Source of the DNA: Valencia hispanica | Lineage: Eukaryota; Chordata; Actinopteri; Cyprinodontiformes; Valenciidae | Direction of reading: 5' to 3' | Assembly: GCA_963556495.2 (NCBI GenBank) | Contig: OY747710.1 | Location: 43,127,500 to 43,191,499 of the forward strand | Length of the DNA stretch: 64,000 nucleotides | Shown here: piece after piece, positions 1 to 14,185 of the stretch | Layout of the letters: the number at the start of each line of letters is the position of its first letter | Position numbering within the stretch: position 1 is the stretch's first letter | The notes under the pieces: model-generated | What the model was told of the DNA's origin: nothing | Database searches by the model: none | What the model saw: only the letters and a program-made list of their open reading frames with translations | Program-made: the position numbers and the translations under genes

Positions 1-470
1 AAGAGGAAAATGAGGAGCACCAGACCCCAAAACAAAGAAGAGCTGACAGCAAGCATCAAGGAAAGCTGGGCTTCCATGACTTCCAGGCAATGACACAGGC
101 TGATTGCCTCAATGCCACGGCGCATCGAGTCAGTGATTAAGGCAAAGGGATTCCCTACCAAGTATTGAAGATTGACATATCGTTTTGAAAGTACCATATT
201 TTGATTGATTTGATCCTAATTGCTTTCTTTTTTTTCAGCAAAAACTAAGAAGTAAATGGTGATTTCTTCACAGTATTCTAATTTTTGGAATTCCTGTTTT
301 CGTGGGTTTTATGAGCTGGAAGCCCAAATTATGTACAAATAAACAACTAAATACTTGAAATTGTTTAAGTTGTGGGCCATTAATCTATAACCTATGGAAG
401 TTTAACATTTTAAAATGAATTATGGAAATAAATAAACTTTTCCATTATATTATAATTGTTGGGTATTTGT
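1..470 (+). mobile_element. Tc1/mariner-like transposase C-terminus and tail, cut by window edge
   Basis: Codons near 10-170 read RPQNKEELTASIKESW, then after a small frame break RLIASMPRRIESVIKAKG and FPTKY-stop. This is the C-terminal end of a Tc1-like transposase. The following AT-rich 300 bp is probably the element's 3' part. The catalytic region lies left of the window. Confidence 0.6.
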
Positions 471-488
471 CTTTATACTTGGTCTTTA

Positions 489-830
489 TTATTTAAACAG
501 CACCTTAAAGCATCTGGTAAAGGTAACCAAGGAAGAACCAGGCTTGTGCAGGTCTGCAATACTCTTCCTGAAGGCTTGGTTTTTCCATCATCTCACACAA
601 GGATCCATTGTGTTCAAGCTGCGCCCTAAAATGCCTCCACCGATTGACTCTGTTGTTGTGAATTAACCAATCAGAAGCTCACAAAACCATGACGTCAACA
701 TCAGGGCCTTCCAAAAATGTTTCAAAGCATAACATCCTTGGGGTAAACGTCTGATATTGAAAAAAAAAGAGGAATAAAAACAATTCTAAAACAAAATTAA
801 CAAGGCCAAAAAATATATAACTAATAAAAC
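489..830 (-). mobile_element. Degenerate Tc1-like 5' fragment (Sleeping Beauty-type)
   Basis: Read on the minus strand, the sequence resembles the salmonid / Sleeping Beauty-type leader (GTGAGCTTCTGATTGGTTAA), followed by a broken N-terminal transposase region around ATTGCAGACCTGCACAAGCC. No open frame survives. Confidence 0.45.
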
Positions 831-1585
831 AGCAGGACAATGGGGATATTTATTAGCCCTCGTTAAATATGACACATTGGACAACAAAGCCATAAAGCCA
901 AGGTACATAAATTGTAATAAACAGCAAAGGTAAGTAAACCTAAGGTTAACTAGCTCAAGTGTTTTTTCTAAAACCTGATTACTACCACCCCACCCACTCC
1001 TCAAAAACAAAAACTTCTAATAAGAAGAAAATAAATCTGCATTTTGATTGTACTGTCATGCTTACAGTCCAGGCCCAAGGAGAGTTGCACATGACGTATG
1101 GGTTCTTGTCATTGCTACCAAAAGGATTTATTCAGGATTAGTAGTCCTCATGGCACCAAATCCCACCAAATCCCAGCCCTCATCAGGAAGGGTGTCATTT
1201 CTGGGATCCATGTTAGGGGGTTTAGGACAAAAAAGTGAAACGAGCTCAGGTTAAGGGTGTGGTTATGCATGAGCTATTAATACACAAGGCTAGGTTTAGC
1301 GCTGGGGTCAGTGAATGGAAAATCTTAATGAAGTGTCCGTGTGTGCGTGTTCACGTCTAGCATTCAAACTGAGGAGCATTTTTCACCGTTTCCAGTTTTT
1401 CATCTATAAAGTGAGGACATTTTGCCTGGTCGTCACTTTCAGACAATGTTACTGAGCTCTACTGGTTGGTTTTAGAGGTATGGTGTGAATTAGGTTAGGG
1501 TTAGGAAAAGTGTCTGGGTTAGGCATAATGCAGTCCCTAAAATGAATGGAAGTCAATGAAGGTCCTCACATCTACTAGCAAGACA

Positions 1586-1590
<5 letters not shown>

Positions 1591-1623
<33 letters not shown>
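1591..1623 (+). repeat. (GT)n microsatellite
   Basis: About 16 GT units beside the klhl32 exon C donor, on the intron side. The His-Thr open frames on the minus strand are artefacts of this tract. Confidence 0.95.
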
Positions 1624-1625
<2 letters not shown>

Positions 1626-1634
1626 CGTGTGTAC

Positions 1635-1733
1635 CTGGATGAGGTAGCTTGAGCAGAGGCTGAGGAGCTCGAGCAGCTGAAGGTGACTGCCCGCAGACAG
1701 GACGTCCTGGATGACAGCCGGGTCCAGCAGTAT
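1635..1733 (-). CDS. klhl32: klhl32 exon C: end of BTB, start of BACK
   Basis: 99 nt, 33 codons, ILLDPAVIQD to SYLIQ. The acceptor is TTGGCCAG|ATA and the donor CAG|GTACAC. The V-I-Q-D-V-L-x-A-G-S-H-L-Q-L-L-E-L-L helix is typical of the BTB-BACK junction. A (GT)n tract of about 30 bp starts a few bases beyond the donor inside the next intron. The following exon was not found in 1-1634. Confidence 0.85.
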
Positions 1734-4700
1734 CTGGCCAAAGCAAATTATGAAGAACGTTAGCTTTTCACATTTACTGCACAGCTGAGCTTGAAATCAT
1801 TCTCAGACACTGGGAGAGAAACCTTGTAGCTACTGTTGCTGTTGATTATTTGTTTTGCACAATTTTATTATTTATTCATAAAGTCGGGCAATGACATAGC
1901 AGATTCAAGTTCAACTGCACGTTGTAACTGGAATAATATTAACCCAATAAACACGTCACCTGCCACACAGTGGACAATCTACCTCGGCGGGTTTGTCTAA
2001 CGCAGGAGGAAATCTTTGATCGGTCTTTCACCAGCACTGTCCCTACAGAGCGGCATAACCGTCACTGCGTCAGAGATGAAAATGAGAAAAATGACTTCAT
2101 CGTTCTGTCTCGCTCGTTCTTCAATGTTGCTGATACAGTACATAGGTAGGCGATATTTAGCAGCGAGAGTGGCTATCATGTTTTTCCTGAACGCTGGACA
2201 TTATTTATTCATTCCCAGGCAGATCCGAGGACAAATGTTCTGCCTTCCCTCCTGTGCATGTTGTCCAGTTCATGTAAGTGATGTTTAAAAGAGTTTTTTA
2301 ACACATCAAACTATTTTCTGTGGCTATATGGATACCTAGAAGAGGGGAAGAACTCCCACAAAGCTTTTCTCATAACTGTATCATTTTCCTCCGCCTGTAA
2401 TTAGCTGCATCTGCACATTTCCATTCATCACAGCGTGGCTTCCTGGCAGGCCTGGGCTCCAGGCCAGTTAACCACACGCACCATCTATGGGCTTCATAAG
2501 CTTAACATATTCAGACAAGAGAGCAATTATAGGAGTTCATTTGCTTCGCTTACGACATTCTATACACTGATTCAGAGAGCGAACGGAAATGCTCTAATCA
2601 CCAGTCAGAATCAGAATTCTCCTGAAACCTCCTGATTTAGGAAGCCCGGCTAGAGACTCAGGTAGGCCTTTAATCAGAAGCATGAAACTAAGAAAGCAGC
2701 AGTGATGGGAAGCTGGTTGGAGAACGACAACAGGACAGCAATAAGTTGCATGTCACAAGCCTGGTTTGTATAGAGAAGAAAACCTTAAGAAGTCCTGTTT
2801 GCAGTTTGTCTCCAACTATGTAGGGCGCACAGCAAACATGTAGACGAAAGAGCTCTGGTCAGACGAAACCAGAACTGTACTTTCAAACCCAAATACAAAA
2901 CATTGAATACAGCATCACCATAGAGAATCATGGTGCTGGCAGCACCATGCTTTGGAAGTGCTTCTCTTCAGCAGGGAGAGGGATGCTTTTCTAGAGAAGC
3001 CCTGAAATGCAATAGGGAATTCTTTTTGAAGACTTATTTTCTACAGTGGCTTGCAAAAGTATTCGGCCCCCTGGAACTTTTCCACATTTTGTCACATTAC
3101 AGCCACAAACATGAATCAATTTTATTGGAATTCCACGTGAAAGACCAATACAAAGTGGTGTACACGTGAGAAGTGGAACGAAAATCATCCATGATTACAA
3201 ATATTTTTTACAAATAAATAACTGAAAAGTGGGGTGTGCGTAATTATTCAGCCCCCTTTGGTCTGAGTGCAGTCAGTTGCCCATAGACATTGCCTGATGA
3301 GTGCTAATGACTAAATAGAGCGCACCTGTGTGTAATCTAATGTCAGTACAAATACAGCTGCCCTGTGACGGCCTCAGAGGTTGTCTAAGAGAATGTTGGG
3401 AGCAACAACACCATGAAGTCCAAAGAACACACCAGACAGGTCAGGGATAAAGTTATTGAGACATTTAAAGCAGGCTTAGGCTACAAAAAGATTTCCCAAG
3501 CCTTGAACATCCCACGGAGCACTGTTCAAGCGATCATTCAGAAATGGAAGGAGTATGGCACAACTGTAAACCTACCAAGACAAGGCCGTCCACCTAAACT
3601 CACAGGCCGAACAAGGAGAGCGCTGATCAGAAATGCAGCCAAGAGGCCCATGGTGACTCTGGACGAGCTGCAGAGATCTACAGCTCAGGTGGTGGAATCT
3701 GTCCATAGGACAAGTATTAGTGGTGGACTGCACAAAGTTGGCCTTTATGGAAGAGTGGCAAGAAGAAAGCCATTGTTAAAGGAAAACCATAAGAAGTCCC
3801 GTTTGCAGTTTGCCACAAGCCATGTGGGGGACACAGCAAACGTGGAAGAAGGTGCTCTGGTCAGAAGAGACCAAAATTGAACTTTTTGGCCAAAATGCAA
3901 AACGCTGTGTGTGGCGGAAAACTAACACTGCACATCACTCTGAACACAGCATCCCCACTGTCAAATATGGTGGTGGCAGCATCATGCTCTGGGGGTGCTT
4001 CTCTTCAGCAGGGACAGGGAAGCTGGTCAGAGTTGATGGGAAGATGGATGGAGCCAAATACAGGGCAATCTTGGAAGAAAACCTTTTGGAGTCCTCAAAA
4101 GACTTGAGACTGGGGCGGAGGTTCACCTTCCAGCAGGACAACGACCCTAAACATAAAGCCAGGGCAACAATGGAATGGTTTAAAACAAAACATATCCATG
4201 TGTTAGAATGGCCCAGTCAAAGTCCAGATCTAAATCCAATCGAAAATCTGTGGTAAGATCTGAAAACTGCTGTTCACAAACGCTGTCCATCTAATCTGAC
4301 TGAGCTGGAGCTGTTTTGCAAAGAAGAATGGGCAAGAATTTCAGTCTCTAGATGTGCAAAGCTGGTAGAGACATACCCTAAAAGACTGGCAGCTGGAATT
4401 GCAGCAAAAGGTGGTTCTACATAGTATTGACTCAGGGGGCTGAATAATTACGCACACCCCACTTATCAGTTATTTATTTGTAAAAAAAATTAGGAATCAT
4501 GTATGATTTTCGTTCCACTTCTCACGTGTACACCACTTTGTTTTGGTCTTTCAGGTGGAATTCCAATAAAATTGATTCATGTTTGTGGCTGTAATGTGAC
4601 AAAATGTGGAAAAGTTCAAGGGGGCCGAATACTTTTGCAAGCCACTGTATGTCTCTTTTTCTTACAAGTTTAAAAGTAAAAAATAAAATAAAAAATCAAG

Positions 4701-7700
4701 ATTAATATCAAGAAATTTTGATATACATATTTTGACTAATTGTGCTTTTTAATTAGGTCTCTCTGAATATAAAACAATGTTTCTTTAATTTTTTACTGCA
4801 AACAACCAACAACATTATTTTTTCCTCTTTTTAATTCAGACCAATACTACGGAGTATTAGGGCCATTGTAGATGAAACCAAAAAAATTGGATGAGTAAAT
4901 TTCAGCAATTTTAAGTTGTACATTTTTTAAAGATAACTGAAATTTCCATGATTAAAAGCATAAATTTTCTATATTTAAAGTAAGATATTTTCCGACATTG
5001 TAAATTCATATATTTGCAAGAAAAAAATTCTGAAGTTGGTTGAGGTTTTAAATGGATATTTTGTCAATATTCCAGACAAAAACTGCCAGAAGTCTAATAG
5101 TGTTAAATTTAAGTGTTAAATTTAAGAGATGGATCTGGATCTTTTCAAAAGTGTAAATGTTACATGAGGCTCTTTTCCTGTATCAGAACAACTTCTCCCA
5201 AGTGCAGACTCACCTTGACTGCCGTTGGAGGCTTACCGAGCAAGGGTGTAACTTTAGTTACGTACATAATACATACATAGCACCTACTTGATGCAGCCAT
5301 ATTGCAGCTTCTTCCCCACAGTCTCAGGCGGCTCAGGTCTGGACCCAGGAGAAGTTGTTCTGATCCAGGAAAAGAGCCGCCTGTACGACTTACAATTTTG
5401 AAATTATCCAGGTGTACATCTCATAACTTTACCACTTAAATTTTAGAGAACCTGTGGCATGTTCTCTCGGAAATATCTGATTCCCAACAAACTTTAAAGG
5501 TTTTTAAAATAAGATGACAGAAAATATTTTTCTCATTTATCCTTCAGGGCTGAAGCAAAAAAAAACAAACAAATAACGTTTGGGTCTTTTTTCTGTTTGT
5601 TGAAAACAACATAAAAAATTACAGTCAGAAAGACTTAATAGAAAAGCACAATGCGTCAAATATTGTAAATTTTCTTTGCTTCCCTTAAAAAAAATTTCCA
5701 CAAGGAGAAGAAAAAAAATGGAATTTTAAAATACTTAAATCTAGAAATGTTATTTAAGGCCACTTATAAACACTTTCTAAAGTCGTGAAAAAAAAAAAAA
5801 CTTCCCTCTTGCCTTTCAGGGCTTCCGTACTGGTCTGTGTTGTAGTTAGGACTGTAATGCTGTGAGGCAGGGTTGAAGAAAGAAGGTGTTTATTAAATTT
5901 TTTTTTTTTTTACTGAAACGCAAAATACTTGAAAGGCATAGGAAGTATGGGAGAATGGGAAGACACTGGCATGGGCTGGAAAAGAAACGTTCTGATGGGG
6001 AGTGAAGGAAAATAAAATACTAAAAGTGTGCGGGAGGTGATTAGTCAGACAAGGACCAGGTGAGTCTAAAGGGGAGAAAAGCATGGCAGGTGTGAAGGGA
6101 CATGAGCTAAGACAGTGTTTTTCAACCCTGCTTCTCAACGCACACTGGCCTGCATGCTTTAGATTTTTCCCTGCTTTCAGCACACCTGATTTCAATTTAT
6201 GGCTGAATAACAGGCTTTCGATGAACTGCAATCATCTGAAGCAGGCGTGTCAAAGCAGGGCAACATCTGAAACATGCAGGGCAGTGTGCATTGTGGACCA
6301 GGGTTGAGAAATGTTGAGCTAAGCAATAACCTGAGGTAACATTTCTAGGCTGGGATTCAACCAAGGAGCTTCTTGCTTCAAGGTTATAACAACTATAACC
6401 ATCGTGTCAGTAACGACTCCAGCCTCACACAGAAGAAGTCAGCGTTGTAACATTATGCCTACTTTAGTGTGGGAGTCTAGGGAACTCTTGCGTAATCTGA
6501 CATGTATTGTACTCGCTAGTTGTGAACTTTTGTTGGTCTGGTTCGACATGCAAGATATTGAGTAGAGTTTTTAAAAAAAAGTCAACACAGCTTCAGTTCT
6601 GGAATACAGCCTCTGCCGGTTTATTAGTTTACATACCTTCGCTAAGCAGGACGAAGCTTTGATGACATACAGTTCTGTCGTCTTCAATTACCCCAGCAGG
6701 ACTCCTCTCTATCATTGGTACATAAACTTTTAAACCTGGTTTGTGCGTCAATATAACGCTCGAGCTGTCTGACAGTATTCAGATGTTTTCTCCTTGCAAG
6801 CATTTATCAGCTCGAGGCTCTTCCAAGAAAGCAAGTCCTCCTAGCCAAGTTTATAATTCGGCTGGACCACGACCCGGGTCCAGATAACCCAGAGTCCTTC
6901 CTCTGGCACAAACACACATATCCCTGCAGATAGCTTCTCGGACGGGACCATCTCGGACGTGCAGTATCTACCACAACATTCCCCCCTGTTTGGCTCTCTA
7001 AGTGCACCAAAAAGCGAATGAACAAATATTGAATGTGAGTAAAACAAACATGAAATGGTGGAGGTATGCTAACCACTGCGTGAGCTTATATGTCACCTGG
7101 ATAATATTGAAATACACATAGTCAACCCTATGCCAGTGGTGATTCGTTGTGTAGAGTCGAAAACCCTGTCGGCTGTTCTCAAACAGGAAACTTACTCTAC
7201 AGTAAGTAGAGCCCCCAACCCATCCATCCCCGGCCGGGCGACTACCTCATTCTTGACAATCTCACAGCACACCAAATCACCTTGACCGACATGAGGAATC
7301 GTCTTCAACTCAAATTAAAATATGATTAAATGCAAAATTCAACTTAAAATTTCAATTCAAAATGCACATTGATTTATACCTTAAAAACATACTGCGTGCG
7401 ATATATATTCACCTGGAGAAGAAGATAAAACAAGTGTGCACCATTCTGTATGTCCTCTACAGTAAGGATTTCAGGGTCAATGTAAAATGTCAGCATCCTG
7501 TGATGGCCTGTCTGCCCCCTCACTCTGCTGGTGTATGAGATGTAGTTTAAGGATTTTTCTTTTTAATAGGTGGTCATTTACAGCATGGGGATATGTTGCC
7601 CTCGTCATATCTACTATCATCTCATTTAGGCAGACAGGAGCAGAGCAGAGCAAAGCAAAACGGGGCGGCTTTGGGGGCCTGCAGTTGGCCTACTTACTCA

Positions 7701-10700
7701 CCCGCTCTTTGCTCATTTTCATGGAAATAAAATTAGGAGTATCTGGTAAATTCACAGCTTTTCCGGAAATACAAAATAAGCCACGGCACTGGTTGCTGAT
7801 GTCCCGCCCAAGGTCACAAGAAGAGGCTCAGGGAAAACAATTCGACGCTTACAACTGCTACAGCGGAGGGAGTGAGAGGGCAAGGTCAAATACAACTCTA
7901 TCCTGAAAAACTGCCCTGAAGATTCACCATGAAAACCTAATATTGTATTTTTCTTAAATGCACATTACTTCTTTGTGTCCAACAAGTGCTCTGTATTTTG
8001 GCTGCTTACTAAGGATGGACAGACCTTATACACTTTTGCATGGTTTTTAAATCCTGCTCTGGGAGCTTATGGCGCTGAGATTAAAACGGTAATCTGCCAA
8101 ACCCGTGTTTTGAATTATTTATGTGACGTGAGTGGCACTAGTCAACAGATATAAATTGTAAATCATAATTTCTTTCCGGGGTGTATGGCTTTATGTGCTT
8201 AAAGTGGAAATAAAGCACAACCCTGTTTCATTTCCAGGGATAGCATACCAGTATTCAGTACCCAATGATTTGGTCTTCAATCAGTCAGAGATTTAGGTAA
8301 ATACATATCAGATCTCTATTCAATATGTAAAATGATGTAAAACCCAGGAGCCGTGTAAACCATCATCATTAGGAACAACCTGAAGTAACCATGTTCTTTA
8401 TAATTTATCATCCTTGTAATGTGGATGGATTTTGCTCCACTTTATGATAGAACTGTGATTTAAGCCTGGCTCACACAGTGCGTTTCCCGGGTGTCGCAAA
8501 GGACTGCTTCATGTTACACTTTGCGATTTCTAAGGCAAGGCAATTTTATTTGTTTAGCACACTTTCAACTACAAGGTAATTCAAGGTGCTTTAAATAACA
8601 AGGGGATAAAATAAAAATAGTGATAAAACACAGACAAAGCATATAAAGTAAAAACAGCAACAAAGCATGTAGCACATACAAAACATATGATACATGAAAA
8701 CATTACTCAAAGGCAGCTCTAAACAGATGGGTTTTTAGCTCTGATTCGAAAGAACTTAGTGTTTCAGCAGCTTTGCAGTTGTCTGGTTTCCAATGATGTA
8801 TAATATGTTTATGTACATAGAAAGGGTGTCGCAAAAAAGGCAGATTTGACCCGGAAGTATGTAACGTCCAACGGGACGAAAAAACGCAAAGGAGTTTGTC
8901 GTGAAAAAAAAAAAAAAAGTCTTCTCCTTAAACAAAGATGAGACTGGAGTCATTCAGGCGTTTTTGATTTTTAATAAGCATGTTGGCCAGAATGGAAGAC
9001 AATCTGTGCACCCAGATCAGTGTCATGCTCGAGCTCTTCCTCAACCCTTCTATCCCTAATATTATTGTTAGTGTCACGTATGAAACAGGCTGGAGTTTTT
9101 AGAATGTTGTGACAGCTTTTCTACTGTTTTAAAAATCACAGTCTTACTCATAGTATCGCAATATATCGCAATATATCCTATTCTCTCCCCTGTGATACAT
9201 TTCTTATCGCCAGGTTGTTACCAATACGCATCCCTAGTATTTGGTAATCAAAGATTATCTTCTTCAGCATCTTCAACCTAGTCCCGGTGTCTGGCTAAGC
9301 AAGGCTAAATCACTCCACACCGTGTAGAGCATGAGGCATGAGATCAGAGGCTGTCCTGTTGATAACTCCTGCTACTGACGTCTGTTTAATTTCTACATGA
9401 CAAATTCCCTAGATATATTTACTAAGAATGTAACTAATCAATTAATCCTAATTACTTAGGAATATTACAACCACAGGTTAAATGAAAAGACTGTTTACTG
9501 CTCCTCCCCCAGAATAAGCCACAGCACCCCCCCCCCCCCCCCTCCTCTGGCGCCGGATCTGTCACTACAGTGTCTTTATGGACATGTGGTGCAGAGTAGT
9601 TCACTCATAGCGGCTCACCTCTCCGGTGTAGGCGAAATCTAAAGCGTGCTTCAGTCCATCGCTGGTCACTCCTTGCAGGGTAACTTCATCTGCCTCGCTC
9701 TCCACCATGCACAAACTGAACATGGCCTGATGAGACAAAGCCAAGACGGTACAGTCGGTCAAAGCAGAACTGCAGCACCGATAGGACATTTTCAGTCATC
9801 ATACACAACAACATGCACTAGGCAGCAGTCGTGGCTCTTGATGGTACAGTTCACAAACTTCTTTGTGTTCATATTAATTCTCATCACATTCTGAGATGTG
9901 AAACATTTACAGGTAAAATAAATTCATTTTGTGTTTCATGTGACTTTCATAAGTAGATAGTTTAAGCCTGACAGACACTATTTAGGATTCATCAAGCATC
10001 GATTTTGCCACCCTTTGGCCTAGAGTTCAGCAGAAACAAACAGCCCAATCAGTACTTTCTGCTACACCTCCCTGTCATCCTATCCTATCCTGGCACACAG
10101 ATGCACAGTCACATGAGTGCACGCTGGGCCCAATGTGAAATCAAAGCAGCCAACACAGGATCTGGCACTGCTGAGCGTGGGTCCAGCTATAGCGGCTCGC
10201 TAATCAAAGCTATCGACCACGAAACACCACAGAGGTGGAGGCAGAGCCAATTGATCAGCGCCAACCGGCAGAGAACGGCAGCATGGAGGCGGGGGGACAG
10301 AGAAGAGGTTATCAAAGAAATCAGTAATTCATGTTTTCCGTCTGAGTTGCAATCCAGCACCACAACCAGTAATTTTCTTTCAATGGGAATTTTTGCTACA
10401 ATTGACACTTTCTTTTTCTGCAGTTTCACTACATCGGATAGCAATCTTGCTGACTCGCAATTTTTAAGTATCTTTTTAATCACAGTAGCAGCATGCAGCA
10501 TCATCCCCCCCCCCCCCCCCCCCCTCCCCCCAACTCGAACAGCTCCGCATGCTTCCAAAGCCCCACAGGCGGTTTGGTTATCATAGCTTACGCCTCTGCT
10601 ACAAAAACAGCAGCAACTCTTCTGATTTTCTCTAATTGATAACAGAGTTGAATTTAAACCAGACGAAGACACGTCCTCATCCCAGACAAATGGTGATTCT

Positions 10701-13700
10701 GCATCGTAAAAGATGAGTGAGACATTGTGAGGTTTAACCAAAGCCCCCCCCCCCCCCCCCAGTGTGCTAATTAAAACCCTCCTGGTCCACTAAGCACAGG
10801 AGGCCCATTGGCTGATCTGTGGTCAGTGTGCGCTAAAGTAAAAAACACACAAAACCAGACATTCATTCATTCATTCATTCATACTTATTTAAAAAGATAA
10901 GACCCATTGAGGTCTGCACCTCTTTTTCCAAGACATCAAACCAAAATACATATAAAAATAGTCTGTTGGCATAATTAAAAATCACACAAAAACCAGCCAC
11001 TATAAAATTGTTTCTATGGAAGTACATAGGCTATCAAAGCAGGCTTAGACACATAACCATTACAATAAAGTAAACAGCAGGTTTAATCCATATAAAACAC
11101 ATCATTCTTAAAACACTCACATCCTGTGTGCAATTGTTGCTTGCAATGTTAACAAGATACAACAAAATTGAGTCAATGGTATCATCGAGCATAAGTTTAA
11201 ATATACCTGTGCTTTGTTCATTTCTGACCTGTGGGACCAGGAATGTCAATCTATTTGATGATCTTAATAAATAACGCCTGGTTTGCCTTTTCAGCATGCT
11301 ATTTAGATAGGTGGGGACTTTTTCAAGACAGAAGCACACAAGTGAAAAAAAAAAAAAGAAAAAAAAAAAGGTTGCTTGGACACCATTGCTTGCAAAGTCA
11401 CTGCCGCTGTCCTTGGCAGGGAAATCGAGGTAGCCGCTGATGGTGACGGATGGCTCCGGTGATTTGGGGATACAGACCCATCTCAGAGGCACAGAGCCAC
11501 GCCCACTCTGGAGCCTGTCATATTGAACTGCAGTGTGGAGGGGGGTGTCGCTCTGCGGATGAAATGACCTGCTGGCAAAATGTATGTGCGTCTGCTTGTT
11601 GCGATAACACGGGACTCACAGTGAAATATTAGCGTTCAGTGAGGTTGCTTCCCCCTAGGGGAGAAATATTGGGTCATTTCTTTCGGGCCGAAGCTATTTT
11701 TACGAGTAAGTTTGTCAAAAAGTGTTGCGGGTTTACTTTATACCAAAAGCAGTGGTTGGGCCCATCTGATTAAAATGCAGAGGTGATTACTGCTATTACT
11801 TATAATTACGTATAATTATCCATTAAAATACAGCCAAGATTATAAACAACCTCCCCCCCCCCAAAAAAAAGAGTATTCGATGAAAATAAACAATGTTTTT
11901 TCAAGGCACTGCAAGTGAAAAGGAATAAAAGTCAGCCTCTACTAAATGCAGCACCCTTAAAAATACTTAAAAAATCATGATCAACAATATCAAATTGAAA
12001 ACGGATTTCTACAAAAAAGACTATTAGATAAAAACATTTTACATTGAATAAGTGAATGCATAAATATTCAACCACTTTTAAGGTCACTGAGCTAATTCAA
12101 TAGAGGCCCAGCCAATTGGTGCTAGCAGTCTCACAATGAGTGGAATGGAGATTGGCTGAGAGCAGTGGGTGTGTCTCAGGTGATTGTAGAATAAAGACGC
12201 CTGGGTCAGGAAGGCCCATTCACTGGTTAATCAGTATTCCTTTCTACCATTACAGCATGAAGACTAAAGGACACTCCAAGCAAATCAGAGAAAAGGTTAC
12301 TGAAAAGTAGAAGTCTCCAAGGCCCTGAACATCCCCTGGAGGTCAGTTAAATCCATCATCAAGAGATAGAAGGAATATGGCCCATGTGTAAATCGGCGTA
12401 GATTAGGCCGTCCTCACAACCTGAGTGACCGTGCAAAAAGGAGACTAGTGAGAGAGTTCACCAGGACACCTAGGACTACGCTGAAGGACTCTATGGCCAA
12501 GTGGAAGAAGGTTCTTTGGTCTGAAGAAACCAAAATGTACTTTTTTGGTCATCAGAGAAGACGCGGAAACAAAACACCACAAACACACCATCCCCACAGT
12601 GAAGCATGGTGGTGGCAGCATCATGCTGTAGGGATGCTTCTTGCCAGCAGGCCCTGGAAGGCTTGTAACAGTAGAAGGTAAAACGAATGCAGCAATACAA
12701 AGATTAATCCCAGAGGACAATTTATGTCCATCTGCAAAGGAACCACGGCTTTGGAGAACATTCATTTCCCAGCAAGACAGCGACCAGAAGCATCCAGCTA
12801 AGGCTACACAGAAATGGTTTGAAGACAACAAGGTGGAGGTTTTGGAGTGGCCCAGTCACAGCCCAGATCTCAATCCGATGGAGAATTTGTGACAGGACTT
12901 GAAAAGAGCTGTTCACAGCTGATCCCCACACCACCTGACAGAGCTGGAACAGTTTAGCACAAAGAATGGAGGGAAATTCGTGTCCAGATATTTAAGCCTG
13001 ACTGAGTCCAAGGTGTATCTTCTAAATGCTGACTTGAAGGGGATGAATATTTATGCAATCACTTATTTTATGTTACATAATTTTTTGTAGAAATCAGATG
13101 TCACTTAGACATTAAAGGGTTCTTTGCTAATTTATTTTGTCATAAAAGCCTAACTTTGTTCATCACGGTTGATTTATAAAAGCAATAAAAGGGTAAAACA
13201 ACCAAGGGGGTGAATACTTTTTATAGGACCTGTAGTAATATATCAATGGTTACACAACTCTACACTAACCCAATTAGCAATCAACTGCAGTAGTGTATAC
13301 AGACTGTTTGTTCCTACCTCATAAACCTGCTGGATATTAATTTTGGTGCCAGCTGCAGGATTTTTACTGCTGTTATTCAACCTGTAAACAATAACCTGCC
13401 ATTTTTATACGCAAAGCAACACCGTTACAACAGTAATTTAAATGGTTAAGGCTATGTTGTGTTTTCAAGAGTTTTGATTAATAGGTCTAAATGATCACTT
13501 AAGAGACAAATATATGTCAAGTATACATCGCTGGCTAAACTAGCCCTGCCAAAGATATGTAAAAATAACAACACTCAAAATTAAATCTTTAATTGCAGCA
13601 GCATAATCTTACATCGACAAATTTAGAATAAGTAAGTTCATCAGTGGAGGAAAAAAAAATGTTGCGAAAATTTTTTTTTGCTTTTAATCGCCACCAATGA

Positions 13701-14150
13701 ACATAAGTATTTTTATATTATTTCATTAAGGTTTTTGTGGCACTAGTAGTGTTTATTTGTAATATTTAACATAACCATTACAATCTGTTTACATAAAAAC
13801 TGGTTGTTTGGAAGTGATGCCAGAAAAAAAAAAAAACTTTTCTGTCCCACCAACATAAATAAAAACATGTGAAGTGGAACTACTGGAACTTTTAACTGGA
13901 AATGTGTGCTTTGGTCAGAAGAGACTAAAAGTAGGTTTTTCAGGAACAAACACAAACACAGGTGGGTTTGTTGGGAAGCAAAGGATCAATATGTGAAACG
14001 TTTAGTATGGTTGAGGACCTGTAATGCTATGGGCCTGTTCTTCTTGCAAAAGCCCTGGAAATGGTAGGTGTACTCTGGGAAATATCAGGATATATTACAA
14101 ATAAAAATATTTTGGCTTCTGTCAGAATGACTGGGTCTTTCAACAAAATA

Positions 14151-14185
<35 letters not shown>

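Noticed and set aside
7195..7225. Possible retroviral primer-binding site (TGGGGGCTC on the minus strand)
   Set aside because: Only about nine bases agree with a tRNA-Pro primer site and it is not next to an LTR end.
7487..7906. 139-codon plus-strand open frame
   Set aside because: No recognised domain, no splice or promoter context, and composition like surrounding DNA.
10005..10741. 193- and 184-codon overlapping open frames on opposite strands
   Set aside because: They run through a poly-C tract giving Pro or Gly runs, and neither shows a known domain.
10861..10880. ATTC repeat as a possible CRISPR-like or regulatory array
   Set aside because: Simple tetranucleotide slippage; no spacers, and the genome is vertebrate.
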